Source: Bradyrhizobium sp. 132
Lineage (GTDB): Bacteria; Pseudomonadota; Alphaproteobacteria; Rhizobiales; Xanthobacteraceae
Length of the DNA: 64,000 nucleotides
Direction: 5' to 3'
Assembly: GCF_023074185.1 (NCBI RefSeq)
Contig: NZ_JADPKY010000170.1
Span: 248,001-312,000 of the forward strand
Shown: positions 17,229 to 25,437 of the stretch, piece by piece
Position numbering within the stretch: the first letter of the stretch is position 1
How the letters are laid out: the number at the start of each line of letters is the position of its first letter
Made by a program: the position numbers and the translations under genes
Notes under the pieces: generated by a model
Seen by the model: the letters and a program-made list of their open reading frames with translations, nothing else
The model's database searches: none
Told to the model about the DNA's origin: nothing

Positions 17229-17986
17229 AAACGCCAGCCCGAATGCAGCGCGACGATGCCGCCGGACAATGTCTGCCAATTCACGCGGGCGAAGCCGGCG
17301 TCGCGGATCATGTCGGCGAAGGCGTTGGGTCTTGGGAACTTGCGGATCGACTCGACCAGATATTGGTAGGACTCGGCGTCACCCGTGATCATGCGGCCGA
17401 GCGGCGGGATCACCTTGAACGAGAACAGGTCGTAAAGGCGATCGAGCCCGGGCATCTCGACGGTGGAGAATTCCAGGCAGAGGAAGCGGCTGCCTGGCTT
17501 GAGCACGCGATAGGCCTCGGCCAGCGCGAGATCGATCCGCGGCACGTTGCGAATGCCGAAAGCGATCGTATATGCGTCGAAGCTGCGGTCGGCGAAGGCG
17601 AGCGCCTCGGCATTGCCTTCGACGAAATCGACCTGGGTCTCGAGATGCCGTTTCGCGGCGCGCTCGCGGCCTACCTCCAGCATCCCGGTACTGATGTCGC
17701 AGACGGTGGCATGGAAGCCGGGGCCTGCGGCCTTGGCGGCGCGGAACGAGATGTCGCCGGTGCCGCCGGCAACGTCGAGCAGCGCGAACGGCCGATCGCC
17801 TTTGGGCGGGTTGAGCGCGTTGATCATGATGTCCTTCCAGACCCGGTGCAGGCCACCGGACATCAAATCGTTCATCAAATCATAGCGCGACGCCACGCTG
17901 TGAAACACATCGTTCACCAGCGTCTGCTTGTCCCCCAGGGGAACGTCCCTGAAGCCAAAATGCGTGGTTTCGCCCGGCCGATCCAT
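17225..17986 (-). CDS. ubiE: Ubiquinone/menaquinone C-methyltransferase UbiE
   Basis: A 253-residue SAM-dependent methyltransferase that C-methylates the benzoquinol ring during ubiquinone synthesis. SAM motif I is LLDVAGGTGD. The two UbiE/COQ5 signatures are YDLMNDLMSGGLHRVWKD and RVLKPGSRFLCLEFS. The ATG at 17986 gives the family length; the same frame is open much further upstream (to 18742) but that stretch lies antisense to mutM and is not part of the gene. It is first in ubiE-ubiB-coaBC-dut and divergent from mutM across an 81-base gap. Confidence 0.96.
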   Translation of the reverse strand: MDRPGETTHFGFRDVPLGDKQTLVNDVFHSVASRYDLMNDLMSGGLHRVWKDIMINALNPPKGDRPFALLDVAGGTGDISFRAAKAAGPGFHATVCDISTGMLEVGRERAAKRHLETQVDFVEGNAEALAFADRSFDAYTIAFGIRNVPRIDLALAEAYRVLKPGSRFLCLEFSTVEMPGLDRLYDLFSFKVIPPLGRMITGDAESYQYLVESIRKFPRPNAFADMIRDAGFARVNWQTLSGGIVALHSGWRL

Positions 17987-18067
17987 TACTCTACTCCACG
18001 AGACGGACCATAGCGCGCCCGCCGCAATGGCGCTATCACACCGCCCTGATAAGGTGAATGCCTGACC

Positions 18068-18949
18068 ATGCCTGAATTGCCCGAAGTCGAGACCGTCCGC
18101 CGCGGCCTTCAGCCCGTCATGGAAGGTGCAAAAATCCTCGTTGCGGAGGCCCGCAGGCCCGATCTGCGCTTTCCGTTCCAGCCGGATTTCGTGGCCCGGC
18201 TGAAGGGGCAGGTCGTCACCGGGCTCGGGCGCCGTGCAAAATATCTCATGGCCGATCTCGCCTCCGGCGACGTGCTGCTGATGCATCTGGGCATGTCGGG
18301 CTCGTTTCGCGTCATCAAGCGGGACAACGAGGCTGCGCCGGGCGAGTTTCACCATCCGCGGGCCAAGGACTCCACGCACGACCACGTGCTGTTTCGGATG
18401 TCCTCGGGCGCCGACATCATCTTCAACGACCCGCGCCGCTTCGGTTACATGAAAGTGATCGCGCGCAGCGCGCTGGACGAGGAGCCGCTGCTCCGTGGGC
18501 TCGGTCCTGAGCCGCTCGGCAACGAATTCGACGCGGCGATGCTGGCGCAGTCCTGCGCGGGGAAAAAGACCAACTTGAAGGTGGCGCTGCTCGACCAGCG
18601 CGTAGTCGCGGGGCTCGGCAACATTTATGTCTGCGAAGCCCTGCATCGCTCGCATCTGTCGCCGCGCCGGATTGCTGCGACGCTCGCCACGAAAAAGGAC
18701 GAGCCGACCGACCATGCAAAGAGATTGGTAGGCGCGATCCACACCGTGCTGAACGACGCCATCAAGGCCGGCGGATCGTCACTGCGCGACCATCGCCAGA
18801 CCTCGGGCGAGCTCGGCTATTTCCAGCATTCGTTCAAGGTCTACGATCGCGAAGACGAGAAATGCACGACGCAGCGCTGCGGCGGCACGGTGAAGCGTTT
18901 TACGCAGAACGGCCGCTCGACCTTCTGGTGCTCGAAATGTCAGAAGTAA
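18068..18949 (+). CDS. mutM: Formamidopyrimidine-DNA glycosylase (Fpg/MutM)
   Basis: A 293-residue base-excision repair enzyme that removes 8-oxoguanine and formamidopyrimidines and nicks the abasic site. It starts MPELPEVETVRRGL; after Met removal Pro2 is the catalytic nucleophile and Glu3 the general acid. RRAKYL carries the conserved Lys. The C-terminal zinc finger spacing is C-x4-C-x16-C-x2-C (CTTQRC ... WCSKC), not the C-x2-C seen in E. coli at the first pair; I believe this is usual in this order. It is a single plus-strand gene divergent from ubiE. Confidence 0.96.
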   Translation: MPELPEVETVRRGLQPVMEGAKILVAEARRPDLRFPFQPDFVARLKGQVVTGLGRRAKYLMADLASGDVLLMHLGMSGSFRVIKRDNEAAPGEFHHPRAKDSTHDHVLFRMSSGADIIFNDPRRFGYMKVIARSALDEEPLLRGLGPEPLGNEFDAAMLAQSCAGKKTNLKVALLDQRVVAGLGNIYVCEALHRSHLSPRRIAATLATKKDEPTDHAKRLVGAIHTVLNDAIKAGGSSLRDHRQTSGELGYFQHSFKVYDREDEKCTTQRCGGTVKRFTQNGRSTFWCSKCQK

Positions 18950-18980
18950 GTTTCTGCGAGGGTGACAATTTCACCACGAG

Positions 18981-19060
18981 CGTCATTGCGAGCGCAGCGA
19001 AGTAATCCAGAATCTTTCCGCGGAAGGACTCTGGATTGCTTCGCTGCGCTCGCAATAACG
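18981..19060. repeat. Palindromic intergenic repeat (CATTGCGAGCG family)
   Basis: An 80-base inverted repeat with near-perfect arms. The left arm starts CGTCATTGCGAGCGCAGCGA, and the right arm ends TTCGCTGCGCTCGCAATAACG. It lies between mutM and the ParA gene, whose ends converge here, and could fold into a strong hairpin that ends both transcripts. A shorter, decayed relative follows at 19087-19131. Confidence 0.65.
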
Positions 19061-19086
19061 GTGGATGGAGTCCTTTCAAAAGCGCG

Positions 19087-19131
19087 AAGCGAAGCAATCC
19101 GCCCGGGTTGGTGGCCGGATTGCTTCGTCGC
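19087..19131. repeat. Partial copy of the CATTGCGAGCG palindromic repeat
   Basis: Arms AGCGAAGCAATCCG (19087-19100) and CGGATTGCTTCGTCGCT (19115-19131) are complementary and match the inner arms of the repeat at 18981-19060. It appears to be a shorter or decayed copy. It lies downstream of both flanking genes. Confidence 0.5.
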
Positions 19132-19183
19132 TGGGGCCTTCCGGATGGCGAAGGGCCGGCTGGCGTCTGAGCAATCGCCCCGC

Positions 19184-19927
19184 TCAGGACGTCAGTGTCG
19201 TGGATTCGTCGGCCGCAAGCTCTGAAGGCGGGTGCAGCATGCCGTCCGCGACCGAGATGACCTGGTCGATCAGAACATTGGTCGTGGCGGCGAGCTCGAG
19301 CCGGGTCTCGATCCAATGCCAGAGGCCGCGGATCTCGTCTGATGATTTGCCGTTCGGCGCGAATTCGCTGACCGCAAGGCCGCTGGCGAGCGAGTCCTGA
19401 TGATCATTGCGCATCACGATCAGCGGGCGTGCGAGCACCTCGGTGAGATCGAGGGCGGCTTCCTCGGCGAGCGTGTTGGCCGCGTTGTCGATGCGCTGGC
19501 CGCGGATCGGGGTCTGGTTCAGCACGAAGCTGTAAGGCCGTTTCCAGGCGCGCGCGACGCTCAGCGTCGAGGCGGTCGCCTCGATATCGGCGACGCTCGG
19601 GCGGGCCGGGATCAGGCAGAGGTCGGAATGGCGGATCGCGGCGGTGGTCGCGGCGCTGAGGCCGGCCGCGGTGTCGACGATTGCGAGCTGGAGGCCGCTG
19701 TCGGCCAGCATCTTCAGACGCGGCTCGATGTCGGCGGCGTGATAGATCGGCTCGACGACGAGATCATCGGCAGTGCGGCGGCGCTGCCAGTTGGACAGAG
19801 TGCCCTGCGGGTCGGTCTCGATCAGGCGGACGGTGAAGCCGGCCTGCTTGGCTGCGAGCGCGAGGCCGATGGCGAGCGTGCTCTTGCCGCTGCCACCCTT
19901 TTGGGTGGCCAGTACGATCGTGTGCAT
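19184..19927 (-). CDS. Orphan ParA/MinD-family ATPase
   Basis: A 247-residue deviant-Walker ATPase: Walker A TQKGGSGKSTLA at residues 8-19 with the signature Lys, TDPQG after the second strand, and Walker B AIVDTAAG. No ParB or centromere-like repeats are beside it, so it is not the chromosomal parAB locus. It is not MipZ by its Walker region (MipZ has GNEKGGAGKS). Such orphan ParAs place other cargo such as chemoreceptors, storage granules or plasmids. The start ATG at 19927 coincides with the start of similarity. Its cargo is unknown. Confidence 0.85.
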   Translation of the reverse strand: MHTIVLATQKGGSGKSTLAIGLALAAKQAGFTVRLIETDPQGTLSNWQRRRTADDLVVEPIYHAADIEPRLKMLADSGLQLAIVDTAAGLSAATTAAIRHSDLCLIPARPSVADIEATASTLSVARAWKRPYSFVLNQTPIRGQRIDNAANTLAEEAALDLTEVLARPLIVMRNDHQDSLASGLAVSEFAPNGKSSDEIRGLWHWIETRLELAATTNVLIDQVISVADGMLHPPSELAADESTTLTS

Positions 19928-20164
19928 TGAAGATCAATCCTTTGGAGTGCTTGGGTCAGGGAAACGCCACGCGAACGTGCATCGATCTCGATGCTGAGCT
20001 CTTCTCGCTCAGGACGTGCCGGCCCGATCCAAAGGGGATCGCGGAGGTCCGAATCAGCAGTAACGATGATGGCGGAATCGGGAATGCCAGCGAATCCGTA
20101 CGATTACTGGACCAGTAGTGGTACGTGTGCTGTGCTTGCCGCCGTGAATAAAAGGACAAGCGGC

Positions 20165-21844
20165 ATGAGCGGAAACTGGCGCGACCGGACGGCGACGAAT
20201 TTTGAGTGCCAGAAGATGCCTGCGGTATCGAGCCGCGGCATGGTGGTCAGCAACCATCCACTGGCCTCCAGCGCCGGCGCGGAGATGCTGGCCGCGGGCG
20301 GCAACGCCATCGACGCCGCAATCGCGACCCTGTTCACGCTGACCGTGGTCGAGCCGATGATGGTCGGCATCATCGGCGGTGGCATGGCGCACATCCGGCT
20401 GGCCGACGGCAGCCACCGCTTCATCGACGGCCAGAGCACTGTGCCCGCGGCGGTGCGCGACACCAGCTACACCTCCATGCCGGGCTCGGCGCATGACGTG
20501 TTCGACACCGTCGGTAATGAAAACCTCAACGGCCCAAAGGCGGTCGCTACACCGGGTTCGCTGAAAGCCTGGTGCGAGACGCTGCGTCGGTTCGGCACGA
20601 TGAGTCTTGCCGACGTCATGCAGCCCGCGATCAAGCACGCCGCGCGCGGCTATGCGGCGACGCCCTATTTGCATGAATGCGTCAGCGAGAGCGCCGTCGA
20701 GATGCGCAAGGACAAGCCGATCGCGGCGATTTACCTGCCTGGTGGAGAGCCGTTGAAGGTCGGTGAGCGCGTGGTGCAATCAGAATATGCCGAGACGCTC
20801 CGCTACATCGCCGATCACGGCGAGACCGCGCTCTACGAGGGGCCGCTCGGCGATATCCTGATCGACTACATGGAAAAGGCCGGCGGCTTCATCCGGTGCA
20901 ACGATCTCACCAGCTACAAGACCGTCGAGCGGCAGCCGATCCGCGCCGATTATCGCGGCTGGACCATCTTTGGCCCGCCGCCGCCCGCGGCCTCCGGCGT
21001 GCATATCGCGCAGATGCTGAACATTCTGGAAGGTTACGACATCGGCAGCCTTGGCTTCGGCACGCCGGAGACGATCCACTATCTCGCGGAAGTCCTGAAG
21101 ATCGCCTTCGCCGATCGCGCCGCGGCCAGCGGCGATCCTGATTATGTTGGGGTGCCCGTGGAGAAGTTGACCTCGAAGGCGTACGCCGAGGAGCGCCGCC
21201 GTGCGATCGATCCGGCGCGGGCGCAGGCCTGGGGCGCCGGCGTGTCGCAGCTTGAAGGCGCTCACACCACGCACATGACCGCGGCGGATGCCTTCGGCAA
21301 CGTGGTCGCAACCACGCAGACCATCAACAATCTGTTCGGTGCCAAGATCATGATCCCGGGCCTCGGCGCCATCGCCAACAACTACATGAACCTGTTCGAT
21401 CCGCGGCCAGGCCACGCCCTGTCGCTGGCGCCGGGCAAGCGGGTGACGACCTCGATGTCGCCGATGATGGCGTTGCGCGAGGGCAAGTTGCGTTACGCGT
21501 TGGGTCTGCCCGGGGGAAAACGCATCTTTCCGAGCGCGATGCAGGCGCTGGTCAATCTGATCGACCACGGCATGAGCCTGCAGGAGGCGGTCGAGGCGCC
21601 CCGCGTCTGGACCGAGGGCAATGCGCTCGAGGTCGAGCAGAAGGTGCCGGAAGCCGTGCGCGCGAAGCTTGAAAGCCTCGGCCACAAGGTCCAGCCGGTT
21701 GCGACGGTGGCCGGCGGCATGAATGGCATCGCCTTCCACGACGACGGCACCATGACCGGCGCCGCCTGCTGGCGCGCGGACGGCACGCCGGTGGGGATCT
21801 CGGGTGGTCTCGCGAAGAGCGGGATCAGATTCAGGCTGAGCTGA
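20165..21844 (+). CDS. ggt: Gamma-glutamyltransferase family protein
   Basis: A 559-residue N-terminal-nucleophile hydrolase family member. The autoprocessing and nucleophile site reads HTTHMT; Thr368 is the expected new N-terminus of the small subunit. The large-subunit motif NAIDAAIATLF and the glycine-rich PGGKRIFPS are present. Known members cleave gamma-glutamyl bonds of glutathione; some are cephalosporin acylases. No signal peptide is seen (start MSGNWRDRTATNFE), so it is probably cytoplasmic, unlike periplasmic E. coli GGT. I chose the ATG at 20165 (AAGGA 10 bases upstream) over an earlier frame extension lacking similarity. Confidence 0.88.
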   Translation: MSGNWRDRTATNFECQKMPAVSSRGMVVSNHPLASSAGAEMLAAGGNAIDAAIATLFTLTVVEPMMVGIIGGGMAHIRLADGSHRFIDGQSTVPAAVRDTSYTSMPGSAHDVFDTVGNENLNGPKAVATPGSLKAWCETLRRFGTMSLADVMQPAIKHAARGYAATPYLHECVSESAVEMRKDKPIAAIYLPGGEPLKVGERVVQSEYAETLRYIADHGETALYEGPLGDILIDYMEKAGGFIRCNDLTSYKTVERQPIRADYRGWTIFGPPPPAASGVHIAQMLNILEGYDIGSLGFGTPETIHYLAEVLKIAFADRAAASGDPDYVGVPVEKLTSKAYAEERRRAIDPARAQAWGAGVSQLEGAHTTHMTAADAFGNVVATTQTINNLFGAKIMIPGLGAIANNYMNLFDPRPGHALSLAPGKRVTTSMSPMMALREGKLRYALGLPGGKRIFPSAMQALVNLIDHGMSLQEAVEAPRVWTEGNALEVEQKVPEAVRAKLESLGHKVQPVATVAGGMNGIAFHDDGTMTGAACWRADGTPVGISGGLAKSGIRFRLS

Positions 21845-21878
21845 TTTGATGGCGCGCTGGCCGAGGGCTCGGTCACCT

Positions 21879-21894
21879 CTCCCGCTTGCGGGAG
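21879..21894. terminator. Short GC-rich hairpin after ggt
   Basis: CTCCCGC and GCGGGAG are separated by TT, in the 68-base gap between the converging ggt and protease-like genes. A similar element with one mismatch lies just after katG (about 35845-35864). It has no clear T-run, so termination is a guess from position. Confidence 0.4.
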
Positions 21895-21912
21895 CGGGAG
21901 CGCAGCGCTCGC

Positions 21913-23271
21913 TTACTTCCGCACGCATATCACGCGCACGACCGCGGCCTTCGCATCCGTCGACGTGCCATTCCCAGTAACGCCGTTCGCCTTCAGAAAA
22001 TCGCGCACCGTTTCCGCGGAGACCATCACCGCCTGCGACGCCGGCACCGATGTCGCGGGGCCCGCAACCATCGCAGATTTCAACAGCGCGATGCCGGCGA
22101 ACTTGCCGTCGCCGTCGATGGCGACGCTGCCGGAAAATCCTACCGCCGGCGGCGGTGAGAGCGCGGAATCGCCGCCACCGACAGATGCCAACGCGGCCTT
22201 GAGGCTCGACGCACCGGCCGCTCCGCCCTGGCTCTGTGGATCAGCGATACCGATGATATCGACACTCGTCTTCGCCGCGCCGGTGGAGAGGCTGAACGGC
22301 TTCAGGCCGCGCGTGCCATAGACGTGCAGCAGCGCGAGATCGTGTTCCTTGTCCTCAGCGAGACGGTCGGCGCTGCCATAGCCCGCGATCGTGATCGCGA
22401 GGCAGCTATCAGTGACGAGGCGGTCGGTAATGATCGCGCCATCGGTGCTGACGACGATGCCGGTGCCATATTCGACGGTCTTGCGCGGCGGCGGCCCGGC
22501 CTGTGGTCCTGACGGGAATGCATTGAACGCGCTCGACATCGCGATCACGACCGGCTCGACCGTGTTCTCGGTCGCCTGATCGTAGAGGATCGTCATGATG
22601 CGGACCTCGTCGCCCCTGGAGGTGCCGCGCAAATAGAATTTCTTCATGCCCTGCAAACCAGACAGCACGAAGAAGTCAGGCTTCACCACGGTGTAGTCGA
22701 CCTTGCGACCCGGCTCCTTCTTCTCCGCTTCGGCAAGCTTGGCTGTGGTCGGGTTCGCCTCCTTGCGGCGGCCGAGCAGCACCTGCACCGTGCCGGTCGG
22801 CGAGGTCCATTTCGAGCCGTTGGCGTCGGTCGCCTGCTGCGGCACCAGTTTCGAGGGAATGCCGAGCCGCGCGCCGCTGGTCATCTCGGTCACGATCTTC
22901 CAGCCGACGTTGTCCTGCTTCCGGCGCGCGGCCTCGGCGAGCGCCGCGCGCTCCTGCGGATTGAGCACGCCGGTCGGCTTGCTGCCCTTGAGCTTCTGGT
23001 ATTCCTTGATGGCATCGACCATGCGCGCGCTGACGTCGCCGGTGATGGCGCCGTTGTACTGGCCGACCCAGGCGAGGTCGGACTGCAGCGACAGCCGCTC
23101 CGCCTGCGCCATGGCACCAGCCGTCTCCGATGGCGTCTGCAGTGCGGGCGGGCGGATCGGAATGGTCTGGACCGGCTTCGGCCTGGTGCCGGGGATCTGC
23201 GGCGTCGTCATCTGGGCGTTCGCGCCTGTCGCAGCCGCAAACATCAGTGTTGCCGCAAGCATCGATCTCAT
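21913..23271 (-). CDS. Exported peptidoglycan-binding protein with a degenerate trypsin/HtrA-like domain
   Basis: A 452-residue protein with a signal peptide (MRSMLAATLMFAAATGANA, cleavage before Gln). A PG_binding_1-like segment follows: DLAWVGQYNGAITGDVSARM then AIKEYQKLKG. The C-terminal half resembles an S1C protease: GTGIVVSTDGAIITDRLV aligns with the HtrA strand that normally ends in the catalytic His, but the residue here is Leu285. The Asp segment EHDLALLHV and a Ser in VGFSGSV remain, without the usual GNSGGP. So the fold is kept while proteolysis is doubtful. I chose the ATG at 23271 for the signal peptide. It probably acts in the periplasm at the cell wall. Confidence 0.75.
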   Translation of the reverse strand: MRSMLAATLMFAAATGANAQMTTPQIPGTRPKPVQTIPIRPPALQTPSETAGAMAQAERLSLQSDLAWVGQYNGAITGDVSARMVDAIKEYQKLKGSKPTGVLNPQERAALAEAARRKQDNVGWKIVTEMTSGARLGIPSKLVPQQATDANGSKWTSPTGTVQVLLGRRKEANPTTAKLAEAEKKEPGRKVDYTVVKPDFFVLSGLQGMKKFYLRGTSRGDEVRIMTILYDQATENTVEPVVIAMSSAFNAFPSGPQAGPPPRKTVEYGTGIVVSTDGAIITDRLVTDSCLAITIAGYGSADRLAEDKEHDLALLHVYGTRGLKPFSLSTGAAKTSVDIIGIADPQSQGGAAGASSLKAALASVGGGDSALSPPPAVGFSGSVAIDGDGKFAGIALLKSAMVAGPATSVPASQAVMVSAETVRDFLKANGVTGNGTSTDAKAAVVRVICVRK

Positions 23272-23370
23272 GACAAATCCAGCCAGCCCATTGAACGCAA
23301 TGCCATTGAAGCACATCTCGTTGGTCGCGAACAATGTTGCGGTGGTTCAGACCGGCAGGAGAGGTCTAGC

Positions 23371-23481
23371 TCCTCATCCTGAGGGGCCGCGTAAGCGGCG
23401 TCTCGAAGGATGAAGGCCGTGCAGCCGCAGCGGGGCCTTCATGGTTCGAGACGGCGCTTCGCGCCTCCTCACCATGAGGGG
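23371..23481. repeat. Palindromic intergenic repeat (CTCATCCTGAGG family)
   Basis: An imperfect inverted repeat of about 110 bases: TCCTCATCCTGAGGGGCCGC on the left and the related CGGCGCTTCGCGCCTCCTC with ACCATGAGG on the right. The central parts GAAGGATGAAGGCC and GGCCTTCATGGTTC are also complementary. It ends about 20 bases before the start of the ThiF/MoeB gene, so it may lie in that gene's leader. Confidence 0.6.
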
Positions 23482-23500
23482 AGGATCTGGAAGGACGACG

Positions 23501-24304
23501 ATGCTGAGCCCGGACGAACTCGAACGTTATGCCCGCCATATCGTGCTGCGCGATGTCGGCGGTCCCGGCCAGGCTGCGCTGAAGCGGGCCTCCGTGCTGG
23601 TGATTGGCGCCGGCGGGCTCGGTGCACCGGCCCTGATGTATCTGGCTGCGGCAGGGATCGGCACGCTCGGCGTGGTCGACGACGATGTGGTGTCGCTCTC
23701 CAACCTCCAGCGCCAGGTCATTCACACCACGCCCGATATCGGCCGGCACAAGGTCGAGAGCGCGGCCGAGCGAATCACCGCGCTCAATCCGCACGTCCGC
23801 TTCGTCGGCCACGCCACTTGGCTCAACGCCGACAACGCGCTCGGCCTGATCGGCGACTACGACCTCGTCCTCGACGGCTCCGATAATTTCTCGACGCGCT
23901 ATCTGGCCTCGGACGCCTGCTTCTTCGCGAAGAGGCCGCTGATCACCGCCGCGCTCGGGACCTTCGACGGCTCGCTCACCACCATCCGCGCGCATGAGAA
24001 AAACGACGACGGCGAGTTCAATCCGACCTATCGCTGCCTGTTCCCGGAGGCGCCGCCGCCCGGGACCGTGCCGGCGTGCGCGGAAGCCGGCGTCATGGGC
24101 GCGCTTGCGGGCGTGATGGGCTCGATGATGGCGCTGGAGGCGATCCGCGAGATCGTCGGCTTTGGCGACGGCCTGGTCGGCCGCCTTCTGATGATCGACG
24201 CGCGCGCGATGCGCTTCGAGACGTTGCGCTATGCGCGCGATCCGGCCAATCCGCTCAACGGCGATGGGCCTGTCATCACTGACCTCAGCGCCCATCGCAC
24301 CTGA
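23501..24304 (+). CDS. moeB: ThiF/HesA/MoeB-family adenylyltransferase
   Basis: A 267-residue E1-like enzyme that adenylates the C-terminal glycine of a ubiquitin-like sulfur carrier (MoaD or ThiS). The nucleotide-binding motif VIGAGGLGAPAL and adenylation residues in NLQRQVIH are present. The family segment ACAEAGVMGALAGVMGS contains the conserved Cys. MoeB normally has two CxxC zinc pairs; here the first reads TYRC and the C-terminal pair is absent, so the zinc site looks lost. It starts at the ATG at 23501 with GGAAGGA 6-12 bases upstream; MLSPDELERYARHI is the usual MoeB start. No sulfur-carrier gene is adjacent, so the partner is uncertain. Confidence 0.82.
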   Translation: MLSPDELERYARHIVLRDVGGPGQAALKRASVLVIGAGGLGAPALMYLAAAGIGTLGVVDDDVVSLSNLQRQVIHTTPDIGRHKVESAAERITALNPHVRFVGHATWLNADNALGLIGDYDLVLDGSDNFSTRYLASDACFFAKRPLITAALGTFDGSLTTIRAHEKNDDGEFNPTYRCLFPEAPPPGTVPACAEAGVMGALAGVMGSMMALEAIREIVGFGDGLVGRLLMIDARAMRFETLRYARDPANPLNGDGPVITDLSAHRT

Positions 24305-24313
24305 TTGCCGTCG

Positions 24314-25321
24314 TTACGTCGTGGCCAGCTTCTCGCTGTCGAGGTGCGCCATCTGCTCCGCCGTATAGCGCGTGCCGGAAGCGACATCCGGCGGGAAAGC
24401 TTTTGCCAACACCGCAAGATGACCCGGCGTCAGCGCGACCTTGGTCGCGCCGAGCGCCTCGAGGAGACGGTTGCGGGTGCGAGCGCCAACCAGCGGCACG
24501 ATCTGCTTGCCTTGCGCTGCCACCCAAGCGATCGCGACCTGCGCCGGCGTCGCACCGATCTCGCCGGCGATGGCGCGCAGCTGCTCGGCCAGCGCGAGAT
24601 TGGCATCGAGGTTCGCGCCTTGGAAGCGCGGGCTCATCAGCCGGTAGTCCTTGCCGGTCTTGCCGGAATCCTTCGACCAATGGCCGCTGATCAGGCCGCG
24701 CGCCAGCACGCCGTAGGCGGTGATTCCGATGCCGAGCTCGCGGCAGGTCGTCAGGATGTCGCGCTCGATGCCGCGTTCGATCAGCGAATATTCGATCTGG
24801 AGATCGGCGATCGGATGCACGGCGTGCGCGCGGCGGATGGTGTCGGAGCCAACCTCGGACAGACCGATATGTTTGATGTAGCCGGCCTTCACGAGCTCGG
24901 CGATGCCGCCGATGGTCTCCTCGATCGGGATGTTGGGATCGAGCCGCGCCGGACGGTAGACGTCGATGTAGTCGGTGCCGAGCCGCTGCAGCGAATAGGC
25001 AAGGAAGTTCTTCGTTGCGGCCGGCCGCGAGTCGATCCCGGCGAATTCGCCGGCGGGGCCGCGCAACGCGCCGAACTTGACGCTGATCTGCACTTTCTCG
25101 CGCGGAACGTCTTTCAGCGCCTCGCGGACCAGCATTTCATTGTGGCCCATGGCGTAGAAGTCGCCGGTATCCAGCAGCGTGATGCCGGCATCGAGCGCCG
25201 CGTGGATCGTGGCGATGCTCTCGCCGCGATCGGCCGGGCCGTAGACCTCGGACATGCCCATGCAGCCGAGACCGAGGGCGGAGACGGTGGGGCCGGTTGA
25301 ACCGAGTTTGCGCTGTTCCAT
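24314..25321 (-). CDS. Aldo/keto reductase
   Basis: A 335-residue NADPH-dependent oxidoreductase of the AKR superfamily ((alpha/beta)8 barrel), closest in style to YajO/Tas/IolS-like members. It starts MEQRKLGSTGPTVSALGLGCMG. Catalytic Asp and Tyr lie in LLDTGDFYAMG and the Lys in VSVKFGA-like ISVKFGAL. Where many members have a His in YxxHR, this protein reads YRPARLD. I chose the ATG at 25321 over an extended frame to 25600 that overlaps the divergent regulator. The ends of this gene and the MoeB-like gene converge. The substrate is unknown; the divergent LysR gene is the likely regulator. Confidence 0.88.
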   Translation of the reverse strand: MEQRKLGSTGPTVSALGLGCMGMSEVYGPADRGESIATIHAALDAGITLLDTGDFYAMGHNEMLVREALKDVPREKVQISVKFGALRGPAGEFAGIDSRPAATKNFLAYSLQRLGTDYIDVYRPARLDPNIPIEETIGGIAELVKAGYIKHIGLSEVGSDTIRRAHAVHPIADLQIEYSLIERGIERDILTTCRELGIGITAYGVLARGLISGHWSKDSGKTGKDYRLMSPRFQGANLDANLALAEQLRAIAGEIGATPAQVAIAWVAAQGKQIVPLVGARTRNRLLEALGATKVALTPGHLAVLAKAFPPDVASGTRYTAEQMAHLDSEKLATT

Positions 25322-25400
25322 GATGGCTCTCCTCGAAAAGGCGCTGACCGCGCCGGGTGACGAGGCCTGATATGCGCCTGATCGATTACGCCGATAAGCT

Positions 25401-25437
25401 GGACAATCGAGAATAGCTTGTTCATTAAGGCGAACAA
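25401..25437. promoter_or_regulatory. Candidate LysR operator between the aldo/keto reductase and LysR genes
   Basis: Three related half-sites are spaced across the regulator's start: GGACAA (25401-25406), TTGTTC (25418-25423) and GAACAA (25432-25437). The last two form a perfect 6-bp inverted repeat with an 8-base gap, and the first two an imperfect one with 11 bases, which fits the T-N11-A style of LysR sites. The last half-site overlaps the lysR ATG, as expected for autorepression. Confidence 0.5.

Noticed and set aside
17987..18742. Extension of ubiE upstream to 18742
   Set aside because: It lies antisense to mutM and lacks methyltransferase similarity; the ATG at 17986 gives the normal UbiE length.
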